Notes: generated by a model not told the origin, from the letters alone. A stretch of DNA of 64,000 bases from Psychromonas sp. Urea-02u-13 (GCF_002835995.1 NZ_PJBZ01000040.1:62001-126000), one strand, 5' to 3'; shown: positions 25,163 to 34,804, numbered from the stretch's first letter. Numbers and translations: made by a program.

Positions 25163-26920
25163 GTGTCAAATCAAACTAATAGCCAAACAAGTTTTAATCA
25201 TAAAAAATACCGCGCTTTTGCTCCAATGCAAAAAGCTGATCGCCGTTGGCCAAATCAGGTTATCGAAAAAGCACCGCAGTGGTGTAGTGTGGATCTTCGT
25301 GATGGTAACCAAGCATTAATTGAGCCGATGAGCCCAAGTCAAAAATTGGAACTGTTTAAACTATTAGTTGATGTTGGTTTTAAAGAAATTGAAGTAGGTT
25401 TTCCGGCTGCTTCTGCGCCTGACTTTGATTTTGTTCGTCAGTTAATTGAACAAAATTTAATTCCTGATGATGTGACGATTCAAGTATTAACACAGGCGAG
25501 AGAGCCATTAATAGCGCGTAGCTTTGAAGCGTTAAAAGGTGCAAAAAAAGCGATTGTGCATCTTTATAATTCCACTTCAACAGTACAGCGCGAACAAGTT
25601 TTTAAAAAATCACGTGACGAAATTAAAACCATTGCAGTTAATGGCGCGCAGTGGGTACGTGATTGTGCTTTATCGCAACCGGAAACAAAGTGGTCTTTCC
25701 AATATTCGCCAGAAAGCTTTACGGGTACGGAAATGGATTATGCCGTCGAAGTGTGTGATGCCGTTATTGCGGTTTGGCAACCCACTGTTGCTAACAAAGT
25801 GATTATTAACTTACCTGCAACCGTAGAAGTTTCAACACCAAACGTTTATGCCGATCAAATCGAATGGGTTTGTGACAATATTAGCCATCGTGAAGCGGTG
25901 ACTATCTGTTTACATACACATAACGATCGCGGTTGTGGTGTTGCCGCCGCTGAATTAGGCGTACTTGCCGGTGCTGATCGTATTGAAGGCACGTTATTAG
26001 GCAATGGTGAGCGTACGGGTAATATGGATATAGTGACCATGGCGATGAACATTTACAGCCAAGGTATTGACCCTGAGTTAAATTTTGCAGATATGGACCG
26101 TATTATTGCAACCGTTGAACGCTGTACTCAATTAGCCGTGCATCCGCGTCATGCATATGCCGGAGAATTGGTTTTTGCTGCTTTCTCGGGTAGTCATCAA
26201 GACGCTATTAATAAATGTATGGTCATTGATGATAAAAAACGTGCCGTTGATCCTGAGGCAGCATGGCAAGTGGCTTATTTGCCAATAGACCCACGAGATT
26301 TAGGACGTACTTATCAACAAGTGATTCGTATTAATAGTCAATCGGGCAAAGGGGGCGTCGCTTATGTATTGGAACAAGATTATGGTATTCAAATGCCTCG
26401 CTGGATGCAGGTTGATTTCAGCCCTTACGTGCAAGCGGTAGCAGAGAAAAGTGAAAGTGAAGTTTCATCGACTGTTATCCATGATATTTTCTCGGCAACT
26501 TATTTAGCGGCTGAGCAAAATATTAGTATCAACAGTTATCAGCTTAATCGTGATGGCAACAAAGATGTCTTACAAGCTGAAATAGTGGTTGAAGATAATG
26601 CAGTGGCGATTAATGGCGAAGGTAAAGGTGTTTTAGATGCATTTGTACGTGGTTTAAGTGATGCAATTAGCACCGATATTGCCTTAATCGATTATAACGA
26701 ACACGCAATGCCAAGTGAAAAAGGCGCTGAAAATGAGCAAGCGGTCGCTATCGCTTACGTGCAATTGAGTATTAAAGGCACACGTTATTGTGCAGCTGCT
26801 AAGTGTGAAGATATCGTGAGTGCTTCACTACAGGCTGTTTTAAATGCGATTCATAAAAGTGGTTTAGCGTTTTCTACGTCTACAGCAGCCAATAAAGAAG
26901 CCCTGTTAGTTAGTGTTTAA
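25163..26920 (+). CDS. leuA: 2-isopropylmalate synthase, long monocistronic form
   Basis: This enzyme condenses acetyl-CoA with 2-oxoisovalerate, the first committed step of leucine synthesis. The 585-residue protein has the DRE-TIM entry motif VDLRDGNQALIEPM near residue 42, the metal-binding HTHNDRG at 251-257, and GTLLGNGERTGNMD near 278. The C-terminal leucine-binding regulatory domain follows (about 440-575, including NGEGKGVLDAFVRGL). It corresponds to the longer 'type 2' LeuA found outside the leuABCD operon, and indeed leuBCD are not adjacent. The start is GTG at 25163, with AAGGAAA 8-14 bases upstream; the ATG at 25156 is out of frame. Confidence 0.93.
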   Translation: MSNQTNSQTSFNHKKYRAFAPMQKADRRWPNQVIEKAPQWCSVDLRDGNQALIEPMSPSQKLELFKLLVDVGFKEIEVGFPAASAPDFDFVRQLIEQNLIPDDVTIQVLTQAREPLIARSFEALKGAKKAIVHLYNSTSTVQREQVFKKSRDEIKTIAVNGAQWVRDCALSQPETKWSFQYSPESFTGTEMDYAVEVCDAVIAVWQPTVANKVIINLPATVEVSTPNVYADQIEWVCDNISHREAVTICLHTHNDRGCGVAAAELGVLAGADRIEGTLLGNGERTGNMDIVTMAMNIYSQGIDPELNFADMDRIIATVERCTQLAVHPRHAYAGELVFAAFSGSHQDAINKCMVIDDKKRAVDPEAAWQVAYLPIDPRDLGRTYQQVIRINSQSGKGGVAYVLEQDYGIQMPRWMQVDFSPYVQAVAEKSESEVSSTVIHDIFSATYLAAEQNISINSYQLNRDGNKDVLQAEIVVEDNAVAINGEGKGVLDAFVRGLSDAISTDIALIDYNEHAMPSEKGAENEQAVAIAYVQLSIKGTRYCAAAKCEDIVSASLQAVLNAIHKSGLAFSTSTAANKEALLVSV

Positions 26921-27326
26921 TTAACGTGTAACTACTCAGGCCGTTGCCATTTAAGCCTATTTCATCGTTGGGAAATACTCACAAATTCATCGGGAATGAA
27001 TTTGAACATCTGTAAGATGGCCCGTAGGGCGTAGTACAGGATGTACGAAGTATTTAAACCACTAAACTGCGCTTTCCCGCCTTGAACTAGACCTAAAGGG
27101 CTTAGCCCAGAGCAGTTACTTACAGTGTAAAAGGCCAGGTTAAATTAATATTTAACCTAGCCTTTTTTGTTACTGCTCCGTTTATGCGCCCCCTTTTGCT
27201 ATGGCATTAGTACTGCTATTATTTTGTGAGATTTCTATTTTTAGCTATTCTTAAATTATCGCTCGTTGGTATTGGTTAACCGATAATAGACAAGTCGCTA
27301 AGATGACTACAATCATTCGTTAAGGG
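26921..27326. other. Intergenic region after leuA with a repeat and a terminator
   Basis: 27045-27117 (TTTAAACCACTAAACTGCGC, then CGCCTTGAACTAGACCTAAA) resembles 58740-58800 after hisS, so it is a dispersed repeat. A terminator follows at 27128-27168. The remaining 150 bases before the ligase gene must contain its promoter; no gene is visible. Confidence 0.5.
27128..27168 (+). terminator. Intrinsic terminator downstream of leuA
   Basis: AAAAGGCCAGGTTAAAT and ATTTAACCTAGCCTTTTTT form a long stem with one mismatch and end in a T-run. It is about 210 bases after the leuA stop and would also fit a transcript running through the preceding repeat. Confidence 0.8.
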
Positions 27327-28820
27327 ATGCCTGTGGGACAAAATATTAAGAAAACACATTTTACTGAGCAAGAACATTCGCTATTTCGACAACGTTTAAT
27401 AGATAACTTACATGTCTTTAAACAGTTATTAGCCGATCCTGATTTTGGTCAAGGGGCGCCATCATTTGGGGCGGAACTTGAACTGTATATTATCGACCCA
27501 GCCGCTAACCCTTATCCTATTAATAAACTATTACACAAACAGATTAATGATTCGCAGCTATCCTTAGAGCTCACCAATGTAAATCTCGAATATAATTTTA
27601 CGCCTATTGAGCAACAAGCATTGCCGTTTACGCAACTCAGTAAACAGATGTTTACGGCACTCGATAAACTTGAAAGGGCATCGGCATTACATCAAGCTCG
27701 TATTTTACCGATTGGCATTTTGCCTACATTACAAAGCAAACACCTTGGTTTTGATACCATCACCGATGAAGCTCGCTACCAGTTATTTGCAAAAGTATTA
27801 CGTGATAAACGCGGTGAAGATTTTCATTTGCATATCAAAGGGGCTGAATCCTTAGCATTGCACTGGCAAGATATTTCACCTGAGGGGGCCAATAGTTCAT
27901 TTCAATTTCATTATCGTGTCACCCCGCAAGCTTTTGCTAATGCTTATAATGCCGCGCAACTTATCACGCCTTTGTTAATCGCAATAGGCGCTAATTCACC
28001 TCTCTTTCTAGGAAAACAGCTTTGGCATGAAACAAGAATCGCGCTGTTCAAACAAGCGACGGACTATAGAGTAAAAGAAGCGATTACTCAGCATTTACCC
28101 TCACGGGTTCTGTTTGGCTTAGGCTGGGTAAGAGAGAGTGCTTATGAGATTTTTGCCGAAGGTGTATACCTCTTTGAACCTATATTACCTGTTTGTTCGG
28201 CGCATTCTGCAAAGGCACAATTTGCAGTAAAAGGGCGTAGCACATTGGATGAGTTACGTTTACACCAAGGCAGTATTTGGACATGGAATCGTCCTATTTA
28301 TGACCCTGTGTTAGGCGGGCATTTACGCATTGAATTAAGATCATTACCTGCCGGCCCAAGCGTTAAAAATATGGTTGCTAATGCAGCCCTTGCGAGTGGT
28401 TTAATCAAAGGGTTAGAGTCAAAGATAAGCACGTTATTACCTGCAATCCCCTTTTATTTTGCTGAGCAAAACTTTTATCGGGCTGCAAAATACGGCTTAC
28501 AAGCAAAGTTATATTGGCCTAATAAACAAGATGGTCATTTAGTTGAACGGCCTGTGATTGATATTTTGTCTAACCTATTACCCACGGCGGTTGAAGGGTT
28601 ACACTTATTAGGTGTCGATGAACAAGAGATCACTGAACAAATGGCGGTTATTAGTGGCGGGTTAGCAACTCAAATGAATGGAGCAACATGGCAGTTAAAG
28701 CGCTTTAACCACTACTTAATAAAACATGCTAGAGAAGATGCGCTAGCAATGATGGTGGAAGACTATTATCAACAATATAAAACCGCAAAAGCGGTGCATG
28801 AGTGGAGTGATAATCTATGA
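27327..28820 (+). CDS. GCS2-type carboxylate-amine ligase (glutamate-cysteine ligase-like)
   Basis: The 497-residue cytoplasmic protein belongs to the glutamine-synthetase-like ligase superfamily. The opening strand FGAELELYIIDP near residue 48 has the metal-binding E-x-E pair. LPIGILPTL near 122, FQFHYRVTP near 192, and HLRIELRSLPAGPSVKNMVA near 331 match the GCS2 (COOH-NH2 ligase) layout. Such enzymes join a carboxylate (often glutamate) to an amine using ATP. It is not the enterobacterial GshA type, so glutathione synthesis is not assured. The start is GTG/ATG-region at 27327 (ATG of MPVGQN, with AAGGGA just upstream). Its stop overlaps the next gene by 4 bases (ATGA). Confidence 0.8.
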   Translation: MPVGQNIKKTHFTEQEHSLFRQRLIDNLHVFKQLLADPDFGQGAPSFGAELELYIIDPAANPYPINKLLHKQINDSQLSLELTNVNLEYNFTPIEQQALPFTQLSKQMFTALDKLERASALHQARILPIGILPTLQSKHLGFDTITDEARYQLFAKVLRDKRGEDFHLHIKGAESLALHWQDISPEGANSSFQFHYRVTPQAFANAYNAAQLITPLLIAIGANSPLFLGKQLWHETRIALFKQATDYRVKEAITQHLPSRVLFGLGWVRESAYEIFAEGVYLFEPILPVCSAHSAKAQFAVKGRSTLDELRLHQGSIWTWNRPIYDPVLGGHLRIELRSLPAGPSVKNMVANAALASGLIKGLESKISTLLPAIPFYFAEQNFYRAAKYGLQAKLYWPNKQDGHLVERPVIDILSNLLPTAVEGLHLLGVDEQEITEQMAVISGGLATQMNGATWQLKRFNHYLIKHAREDALAMMVEDYYQQYKTAKAVHEWSDNL

Positions 28821-29857
28821 TGCTAGGCGAATTTAATTGTGATTATATTCAATTTTTTCATGATCCTGATAGCGATTTAATCGGCGATTCAGAACAAGCG
28901 TTTTTAAAGTATTTAGGCCAAACCAGCGCTATTTTTATCACCGGGGAAGACCATACTCGTACACGCGCCGTTTGTACGTTATTACATGGTAATGAGCCCT
29001 CTGGTTTCAGTGCTGTTTTTCACTATTTAAAAAGTAAAAAGAAACCCGTTGTTAATACCTTATTTATTATTGCATCGGTACAAGCCGCCAGTTTAGACCC
29101 TTTATTTAGCCACCGTATGCAACCACAACAGCGAGATTTAAACCGCTGCTTTAGCGCGCCTTATGACGATCATCAAGGTGAAGTGGCGAATGCGATTCTT
29201 AAACTGATTCATCTGGTTAACCCTGAGTGTTTGATTGATATTCATAATACATCGGGTTCGGGTCCTGCTTTTGCCGTGGCGATAAAGGAGGATAATAACC
29301 ACGTGGCATTAACCTCTTTATTTACCAATGATTTGATTGTCACGGATTTACGCCTTGGGGCATTAATGGAACTCAGCGAGCAAGACTTGTGTACGGTAAC
29401 TATTGAATGTGGTGGTGCAAAAGATGCCGCCTCATTGATGATTGCTCAAGAAGGTTTGCATCGTTATCTTTCTACACAACAAGTATTAGCAATGGATGAC
29501 GAGCAATATCCGGTTAATGTTTATCATAATCCCATACGCCTTGAAACTATCGCTAATGCACCTGTCGCTTATGGCCATCAAGCACAAGACAATGCCGTGA
29601 TTACCTTGCCATTAAGGGCAGACAAGTTTAACTACGGCATGCTCACTAAAGATGAGTTGATTGGTTACCTAAGACCTAATGGATTAAAGCTATTAACTGC
29701 AAAAGACCCCTTAGGTGTCGAACGTTTAGAGGAGTATTTTGTATTAAAAGGTGATGAACTTTATGCCCGCCATCCGCTTAAAATTTTTATGGCCACTACC
29801 AATTCGTTCATCGCTAAAACAGACTGTTTATTCTATTTCATTGGCGCTGATTCATGA
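28817..29857 (+). CDS. Succinylglutamate desuccinylase/aspartoacylase-family M14 hydrolase
   Basis: The 346-residue protein is a predicted zinc hydrolase of the AstE/AspA (M14) group. The zinc ligands are visible as LLHGNEPSG (His 57, Glu 60) and LIDIHNTSGSG (second His near residue 141). DLNRCF near 108 carries the substrate-carboxylate Arg, and VTIECGGAKD near 194 the general-base Glu. Family members cleave N-acyl amino acids or gamma-glutamyl-like amides. Its start lies inside the stop of the ligase gene, so the two are translationally coupled. A ligase plus amide hydrolase pair suggests synthesis and turnover of one small amide or peptide, identity unknown. Confidence 0.82.
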   Translation: MMLGEFNCDYIQFFHDPDSDLIGDSEQAFLKYLGQTSAIFITGEDHTRTRAVCTLLHGNEPSGFSAVFHYLKSKKKPVVNTLFIIASVQAASLDPLFSHRMQPQQRDLNRCFSAPYDDHQGEVANAILKLIHLVNPECLIDIHNTSGSGPAFAVAIKEDNNHVALTSLFTNDLIVTDLRLGALMELSEQDLCTVTIECGGAKDAASLMIAQEGLHRYLSTQQVLAMDDEQYPVNVYHNPIRLETIANAPVAYGHQAQDNAVITLPLRADKFNYGMLTKDELIGYLRPNGLKLLTAKDPLGVERLEEYFVLKGDELYARHPLKIFMATTNSFIAKTDCLFYFIGADS

Positions 29858-30184
29858 AAAAAATGAGTTTATTGGCTCTGTTATTCTTTGTGGTTTTATG
29901 ATTAATACGTGCTAAAGATTACTTATAAGGGAATTTTGGTGGAGTGTGTTTTTGGAAGTGGGACTTCAACGGTAAAAACAGCATATTTTTATATATTTTA
30001 ATAATTATCAAAAATACTTAAAATCTATCTGTTGTGTGTGTTGGTTAACCATTGCTTTAAATATCGGAACTATACTTTCACCCTTATGCTGGGGAAATTA
30101 TGTTTATACCCAAACTACCTGAATCTGCATTTTCAGGTGGTTTGGGTATAACTGCGAGTAAGTTGCCGGCAGCTATTTTTTAGC
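29858..30184. other. Convergent intergenic region
   Basis: It lies between the M14 hydrolase (plus) and the Tas-like gene (minus). Apart from the large palindrome at 30104-30152 it shows only AT-rich sequence. The stretch from 29858 to 29903 is open in a hydrophobic frame after the hydrolase stop (ATGAAAAAAATGAGTTTATT, short) and is not called as a gene. Confidence 0.45.
30104..30152. terminator. Long palindrome serving the convergent hydrolase and tas genes
   Basis: TATACCCAAACTACCTGAA and TTCAGGTGGTTTGGGTATA form a 19-bp stem with one mismatch around a short loop. It ends 33 bases before the tas stop. It probably blocks read-through from both sides, although it lacks a strong T-run and its ends (TATACCC...GGGTATA) look like those of a repeat family; a similar but weaker structure lies at 51642-51697. 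Confidence 0.6.
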
Positions 30185-31237
30185 TTAAAACGGTGCTGGG
30201 TATTGTTTTAATACACTGGCAATATCGGTTAATGCTTGTTCTGATAAAGGTGAATTAAAGGCATTAATATCTTCTGTTAATTGCGCCATGGTTGTTGCGC
30301 CGATAATTGTGGATGTGACGCCATTAACTTGATCAACCCATTTCAACGCTAGTTGGGCAGCACTCATGCCATGCGCGATAGCGATTTCTTGGTAGGCTTT
30401 TACCGCTGAGTCCACTGCTGGTGTATCGCGGAATAAACGGTTACGTTGACTATAAGTTAAACGACTTCCTGCTGGGCGTGCACCATTTAGGTATTTTCCA
30501 CTTAATATACCCGCTGCCATTGGCGACCACGGTAAATAAGCAATATCTTCATGCACACAGTTTTCAATTAAATAAGGCCAATCTTTCGTGTGTAATAAAC
30601 TAAATTCGTTTTGAATAGAAACGATTTTTGGTAAATTATGCTCTTTACTGAGTCTTAGGTAACTGTTAATTCCCCAAGGAGTATCATCGCTCAGGCCACA
30701 AAATCTAATCTTTCCGGCTTTAACACATTTATCTAAACCCTGAAGAATATCGAGCATGTTTTCTGTTTGTTGCTCGCGATTTAAATCGGTAAATTTAAAC
30801 GAATTTGGCGCATGTTGCCCAAAATGAGGCGCTTGACGATTTGGCCAATGTAACTGAAATAAGTCGATATAATCCGTTTGTAAACGGCCTAACGAAGCAT
30901 CAACGGCTTCAATAACCGCTTGGCCTGTAATAGGGCCTCCATCACGTACCCAGGCTAATCCTGGTCCTGCTATTTTACTGGCTAAAACAAAGTCTTTACG
31001 TTTATTTGGATTTGCAGCTATGTAGTTACCTATGATGGTTTCAGTTTTACCATAGGTATCAGCAGAGGGCGGAACTGCATACATTTCAGCGGTATCAATA
31101 AAATTAATGCCCTGTGAGAGTGCATATTCAATTTGTTCGTTGGCGTCTTGTTGATTGTTTTGCAAGCCCCAGGTCATACTGCCTAAGCAGATACGTGAAA
31201 CCGATAGATTACTTGAGCCTAGTGTTGAAAATTTCAT
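30185..31237 (-). CDS. tas: NADP(H)-dependent aldo/keto reductase, Tas type
   Basis: The 350-residue protein matches E. coli Tas (YgdS) in size and text: KFSTLGSSNLSVSRICLGSM at the N-terminus, FIDTAEMYAVPPSADTYGKTE near residue 47 (catalytic Asp and Tyr), LASKIAGPG near 86 (catalytic Lys), and YIDLFQLHWPNR near 130 (His). An AKR NADPH-binding C-terminus follows (STIIGATTMAQLTEDI). The insertion between the Tyr-containing loop and the Lys strand is characteristic of this subgroup. ATG at 31237 is chosen (GAGG six bases upstream); a GTG two codons earlier overlaps the Shine-Dalgarno sequence. The physiological substrate is not established. Confidence 0.87.
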   Translation of the reverse strand: MKFSTLGSSNLSVSRICLGSMTWGLQNNQQDANEQIEYALSQGINFIDTAEMYAVPPSADTYGKTETIIGNYIAANPNKRKDFVLASKIAGPGLAWVRDGGPITGQAVIEAVDASLGRLQTDYIDLFQLHWPNRQAPHFGQHAPNSFKFTDLNREQQTENMLDILQGLDKCVKAGKIRFCGLSDDTPWGINSYLRLSKEHNLPKIVSIQNEFSLLHTKDWPYLIENCVHEDIAYLPWSPMAAGILSGKYLNGARPAGSRLTYSQRNRLFRDTPAVDSAVKAYQEIAIAHGMSAAQLALKWVDQVNGVTSTIIGATTMAQLTEDINAFNSPLSEQALTDIASVLKQYPAPF

Positions 31238-31243
31238 GTGCAC

Positions 31244-31782
31244 CTCGCTGTATTGCTTAATTAAAAGGCAAATTGTAAATGTTCATAGCAAAGGTTAGTT
31301 CGCAATGATGTCAGTCATACAGTTTTTTATAAATCGAATGAAATTGCAAGCAATTCAATAGATGCTTGTTTTGAAAGTCGAAATTCGTTGTACTTTATTT
31401 TTTAACGATCGAGAAATAAGTAACCGTCGTTTGTTTATGTAGCAGCTTTATTTTGCAGTGGATAGCCAGTTTTCCGGTTAGGTCATGTGACTTTAAAAGT
31501 GTCTGAGGCAAGGCTAGGGAATTTACTTTTTTGATGTCTGGCAAGAAAAATAAAAATAAATAGGATTTATGACCTTGTCATTTTATGCCGCTTAAAAGGA
31601 TGCGCGGTACGGTTTTTTTCGATGATTTTTGGGAATTTACTTGCAGAATAATAAACAGTGCGTTGTACTTTAATTTCCTTGTGGTTAAAATCCTTCGTTC
31701 ATAAAAAACATATTAATAAAACATATGTTGAAAAAAAGGCATTAAGTAAGTACTGTCTTTTTTTACTGCTTAAGGATAAGAA
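31244..31782. other. Divergent promoter region between tas and the amylase gene
   Basis: This 540-base AT-rich spacer must hold the promoters of both genes. ACATATTAATAAAACATATG near 31709 is an imperfect AT palindrome about 60 bases before the amylase start and is a candidate operator. No small gene or RNA was recognised. Confidence 0.4.
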
Positions 31783-33354
31783 ATGAAAAAATTAAAGATC
31801 AAAGCAAAGTGGCTTAAAGCTTCTCTCTTAGCCTGCTTAATAGTAATGTCAGCTCCAACATTCGCACAAACTAACGGTACTATGATGCAGTATTTTCATT
31901 GGTATAATAGTGCTTCAGACAACCTGTGGAACAAGGTCTCTTTAGAAGCGCAGAATTTATCTGATGTTGGTATTACCGCGTTATGGTTGCCTCCCTCATA
32001 TAAAGGTTCGGGTGGAACGTATGATGTGGGTTATTCCGTTTACGATCTGTATGATTTAGGGGAGTTTGACCAGCAAGGGACGGTGCGTACTAAGTACGGG
32101 ACTAAAGATGAGTACTTGGCCGCTATTACTGATGCGCACACTGCCGGTGTACAAATTTATGCTGATGTTGTACTCAATCATAAGATTGGGGCCGATGCGA
32201 CTGAGTCTGTTACTGCGGTAAGGGTAGATTGGGATAACCGTAACAATGAATACGGTGGTGATGTCAATATTGACGCATGGACTGTTTTCGATTTTACTGC
32301 TCGTAATAATACTTATTCTGAATTCAAGTGGCGCTGGTATCATTTTGATGGAACGGACTACGATGCAAACACTAGAGAGAATACGATCTTCAAGTTTCGT
32401 GGTGCTGGAAAGTCCTGGGATCTTAAAGTTGCTAGTGAAAAAGGCAACTACGACTACTTGATGGGCGCTGATATCGATATGGATCACCCTGATGTTGTTA
32501 ATGAGTTGAAAAATTGGGGGAAATGGTATGCTGATTTGACTAAGGTTGATGGTTTTCGAGTCGATGCAGTAAAACACATTAATGCCGGATTTTCTAAAGA
32601 CTGGATTAACGCGGTACGTGCTCATACCTGCCAACAAATGTTTACTGTTGCCGAATATTGGACCTACAACCTTGCGACTCTTCATAATTACTTAGCCGAC
32701 TCGGAATATACGATGTCGCTATTTGATGCTCCTCTACATATGAATTTTCATGTCGCTTCAACATCGAATGGTAATTATGATATGGGTAGCCTGATGAATG
32801 GGACCCTAATGCAATCAAATCCGGCTTATGCCGTTACTTTGGTTGAGAATCATGATACCCAGGCATTACAATCATTAGAATCACCGGTTGCAGACTGGTT
32901 CAAACCGTTGGCTTACTCGTTTATCCTGCTTCGTAATGAAGGCTACCCAAATGTATTCTACGCGGATTATTACGGTGCGACCTATACAGATAAAGGCAAC
33001 GATGGTAAGGATTACACCATCAACATGCAATCGCATAAAGCGACGCTAGATATCTTGATGAAGGCTCGTAGAGACTACGCTTACGGCGTTCAAAATAGCT
33101 ACTTGGATCATTCTGACGTAGTCGGTTTTACACGTGAGGGAGATGCTGAGCACTGGAAAGGTCTAGCGGTATTGATGACGGATAACAGCTACGAAGGTTA
33201 TAAATGGATGAAAGCAGGTGATGCACATAAAAATGCTTGTTTCACCGACATCACCGGTAACTATGCTGCGATTGACAAAGTCTGCACTAATAATAAAGGG
33301 TGGGGGAATTTCAAAACTAAGCCGGGTAGCGTGTCTGTTTGGGTTAAAGACTAA
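31783..33354 (+). CDS. Secreted alpha-amylase (GH13)
   Basis: The 523-residue enzyme hydrolyses internal alpha-1,4 links of starch/glycogen outside the cytoplasm. A Sec signal peptide (residues 1-28, ending TFAQ) is followed by the mature start TNGTMMQYFHWYNSASDNLW, typical of the liquefying/GH13_5-like amylases. The four conserved GH13 regions are present: DVVLNHK near 128, DGFRVDAVKH with nucleophile Asp 261, VAEYW with acid/base Glu 291, and VENHDTQ with Asp 358. A C-terminal beta domain ends SVSVWVKD; there is no extra starch-binding module. The gene stands alone, followed by a strong terminator. Confidence 0.93.
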   Translation: MKKLKIKAKWLKASLLACLIVMSAPTFAQTNGTMMQYFHWYNSASDNLWNKVSLEAQNLSDVGITALWLPPSYKGSGGTYDVGYSVYDLYDLGEFDQQGTVRTKYGTKDEYLAAITDAHTAGVQIYADVVLNHKIGADATESVTAVRVDWDNRNNEYGGDVNIDAWTVFDFTARNNTYSEFKWRWYHFDGTDYDANTRENTIFKFRGAGKSWDLKVASEKGNYDYLMGADIDMDHPDVVNELKNWGKWYADLTKVDGFRVDAVKHINAGFSKDWINAVRAHTCQQMFTVAEYWTYNLATLHNYLADSEYTMSLFDAPLHMNFHVASTSNGNYDMGSLMNGTLMQSNPAYAVTLVENHDTQALQSLESPVADWFKPLAYSFILLRNEGYPNVFYADYYGATYTDKGNDGKDYTINMQSHKATLDILMKARRDYAYGVQNSYLDHSDVVGFTREGDAEHWKGLAVLMTDNSYEGYKWMKAGDAHKNACFTDITGNYAAIDKVCTNNKGWGNFKTKPGSVSVWVKD

Positions 33355-33436
33355 ATAATCTTAATGCTGCTTTCAATCCCATTAACCAGAACTGAGGTTA
33401 ACTAACAGCTAGCCCCACAGAAAAAGAAAGCACCGT

Positions 33437-33468
33437 AAAAATCCAAGGTGTTAACACCTTGGATTTTT
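33437..33468 (+). terminator. Intrinsic terminator of the amylase gene
   Basis: AAAAATCCAAGGTGTT/AACACCTTGGATTTTT is an essentially perfect 16-bp palindrome ending in T5, about 80 bases beyond the stop. Confidence 0.9.
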
Positions 33469-33561
33469 GGGTATCGTCATGAAGAGGGTGATAACTTTGT
33501 TGCTGAACTTTAACTATTATTATTCACTGAACGATACAAGCTCATTTTATTGCTTAGTCTT

Positions 33562-34513
33562 TTAGCTGGTATTGCTGTAACTTTTGCTGCGACATTTACA
33601 TCTCTTCAATTGTGGCATCAAGTTAGCTTTATCCAGAGTAAACCAATAGAAATCGGGTCCGAGTGTTGTGCCTAACATCTCTCTGAAATAGGTGAGTTGA
33701 GGCCCGTGTGCTTTATCTTCTTTAGATAGCTGGTTGGATGCTTTTCCATCATCAGACAACACCAAGAGTGTACTGCTACTTTTGCTCCCTCTTCGACTTT
33801 TCGTGTTATGCCTGCTTTACGTACAAGACGGCCAGTAAAAATATTGATATCATCGTTAACCGACCCGTTGATATTCTGCAACGCTAGTATCTTAATCTTA
33901 GGGTGGTTATTGATCAGGTTTTCCATTGGCATATAAGTATTCGTGCCTAGCTCACCAGTGATTATTACAGTGTTTTCCTGATAGCTAAATTCACTGGAGC
34001 CCGCTTCAATGAGTGATTCATTATAGGTTAGTATCATGTCGTACTGATAATTTCCGGTTGGGTCCATGAAGACGACGTTATAGGTATAATCATCTTCTTG
34101 CTCTTCAATCGTAGGCTTTTCTTTGGCGGTATATTCTTGATAAGAAGAGGTCTCTTCAAAGCCTTGGTTTGGGTCTCCCATTAAAATTCTCAGCCTAGCC
34201 AGAGATTCATTTTGTTTAAAATAAAAAGGAAGAATTAACTATCCCGCATTGAACTCACTCAGAATGTAGTTGTCATTTATTTCAGTAAAATCACTTGTTA
34301 ATGGGTACGTTTTACCATCCAATGTTAGTTGGTTTCTTAAATGTTTTGTTTGAAATTATCAATATAGTCATCCACTTTATCTAGCAGGATGCTATAGGTA
34401 GGGGTCAAAGTTGGAGGTGTCACTGTGGTTGTTTTACTATTGTAACCAGTTAATAAAATGGCGGTAGTGGTAAGATCTCATGTGGCTGCCTTTGATAACT
34501 TCTTATTATGCAT
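33562..34513 (-). pseudogene. Decayed lipoprotein gene with a ClpP-like/COG3904-type domain
   Basis: Read on the minus strand from ATG 34513, the translation starts MHNKKLSKAAT, hits a TGA, and in a shifted frame shows LLTGYNS, a lipobox whose Cys appears mutated to Tyr. Shifted frames then give ILLDKVDDYIDNFKQN and TLDGKTYPLTSDFTEINDNY. The longest intact piece (34181-33672) has VVFMDPTGNYQYDMILTYNE, ITGELGTN and ILALQNINGSVNDD, then NIFTGRLVRKAGITRKVEEG and AKVAVHSWCC. A last frameshift leads to SDDGKASNQLSKEDKAHGPQ and FYWFTL. The order resembles secreted ClpP-like serine-protease-fold proteins, with the part holding the catalytic Ser apparently deleted before KVEEGAKVAVHSWC. At least four lesions make it a pseudogene. 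Confidence 0.7.
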
Positions 34514-34804
34514 AATTGAAATCCAGTGGTAATAATTAAATTATATTTTATAAGCGACCGTGACTGGAAAATAGGTGTACTTTGTATCGGTTTGTAAGAT
34601 TACTTTTCTGATAGGTTACTGGTTTTTTATAGATTAATGGTGACGTTGATAAAAGAGTCTGCCTGCGATTTGTGTATGAAGGAGATTAGTATTTTAGTCA
34701 CCTAGTAAGGCCGTTAGTATATATTCAATAAATATAAATGACGGGATAACATCCATCATTTATATCAAGGTTATTTTTGTTAAAGGAAGAGGCGCTTCAG
34801 TCTT

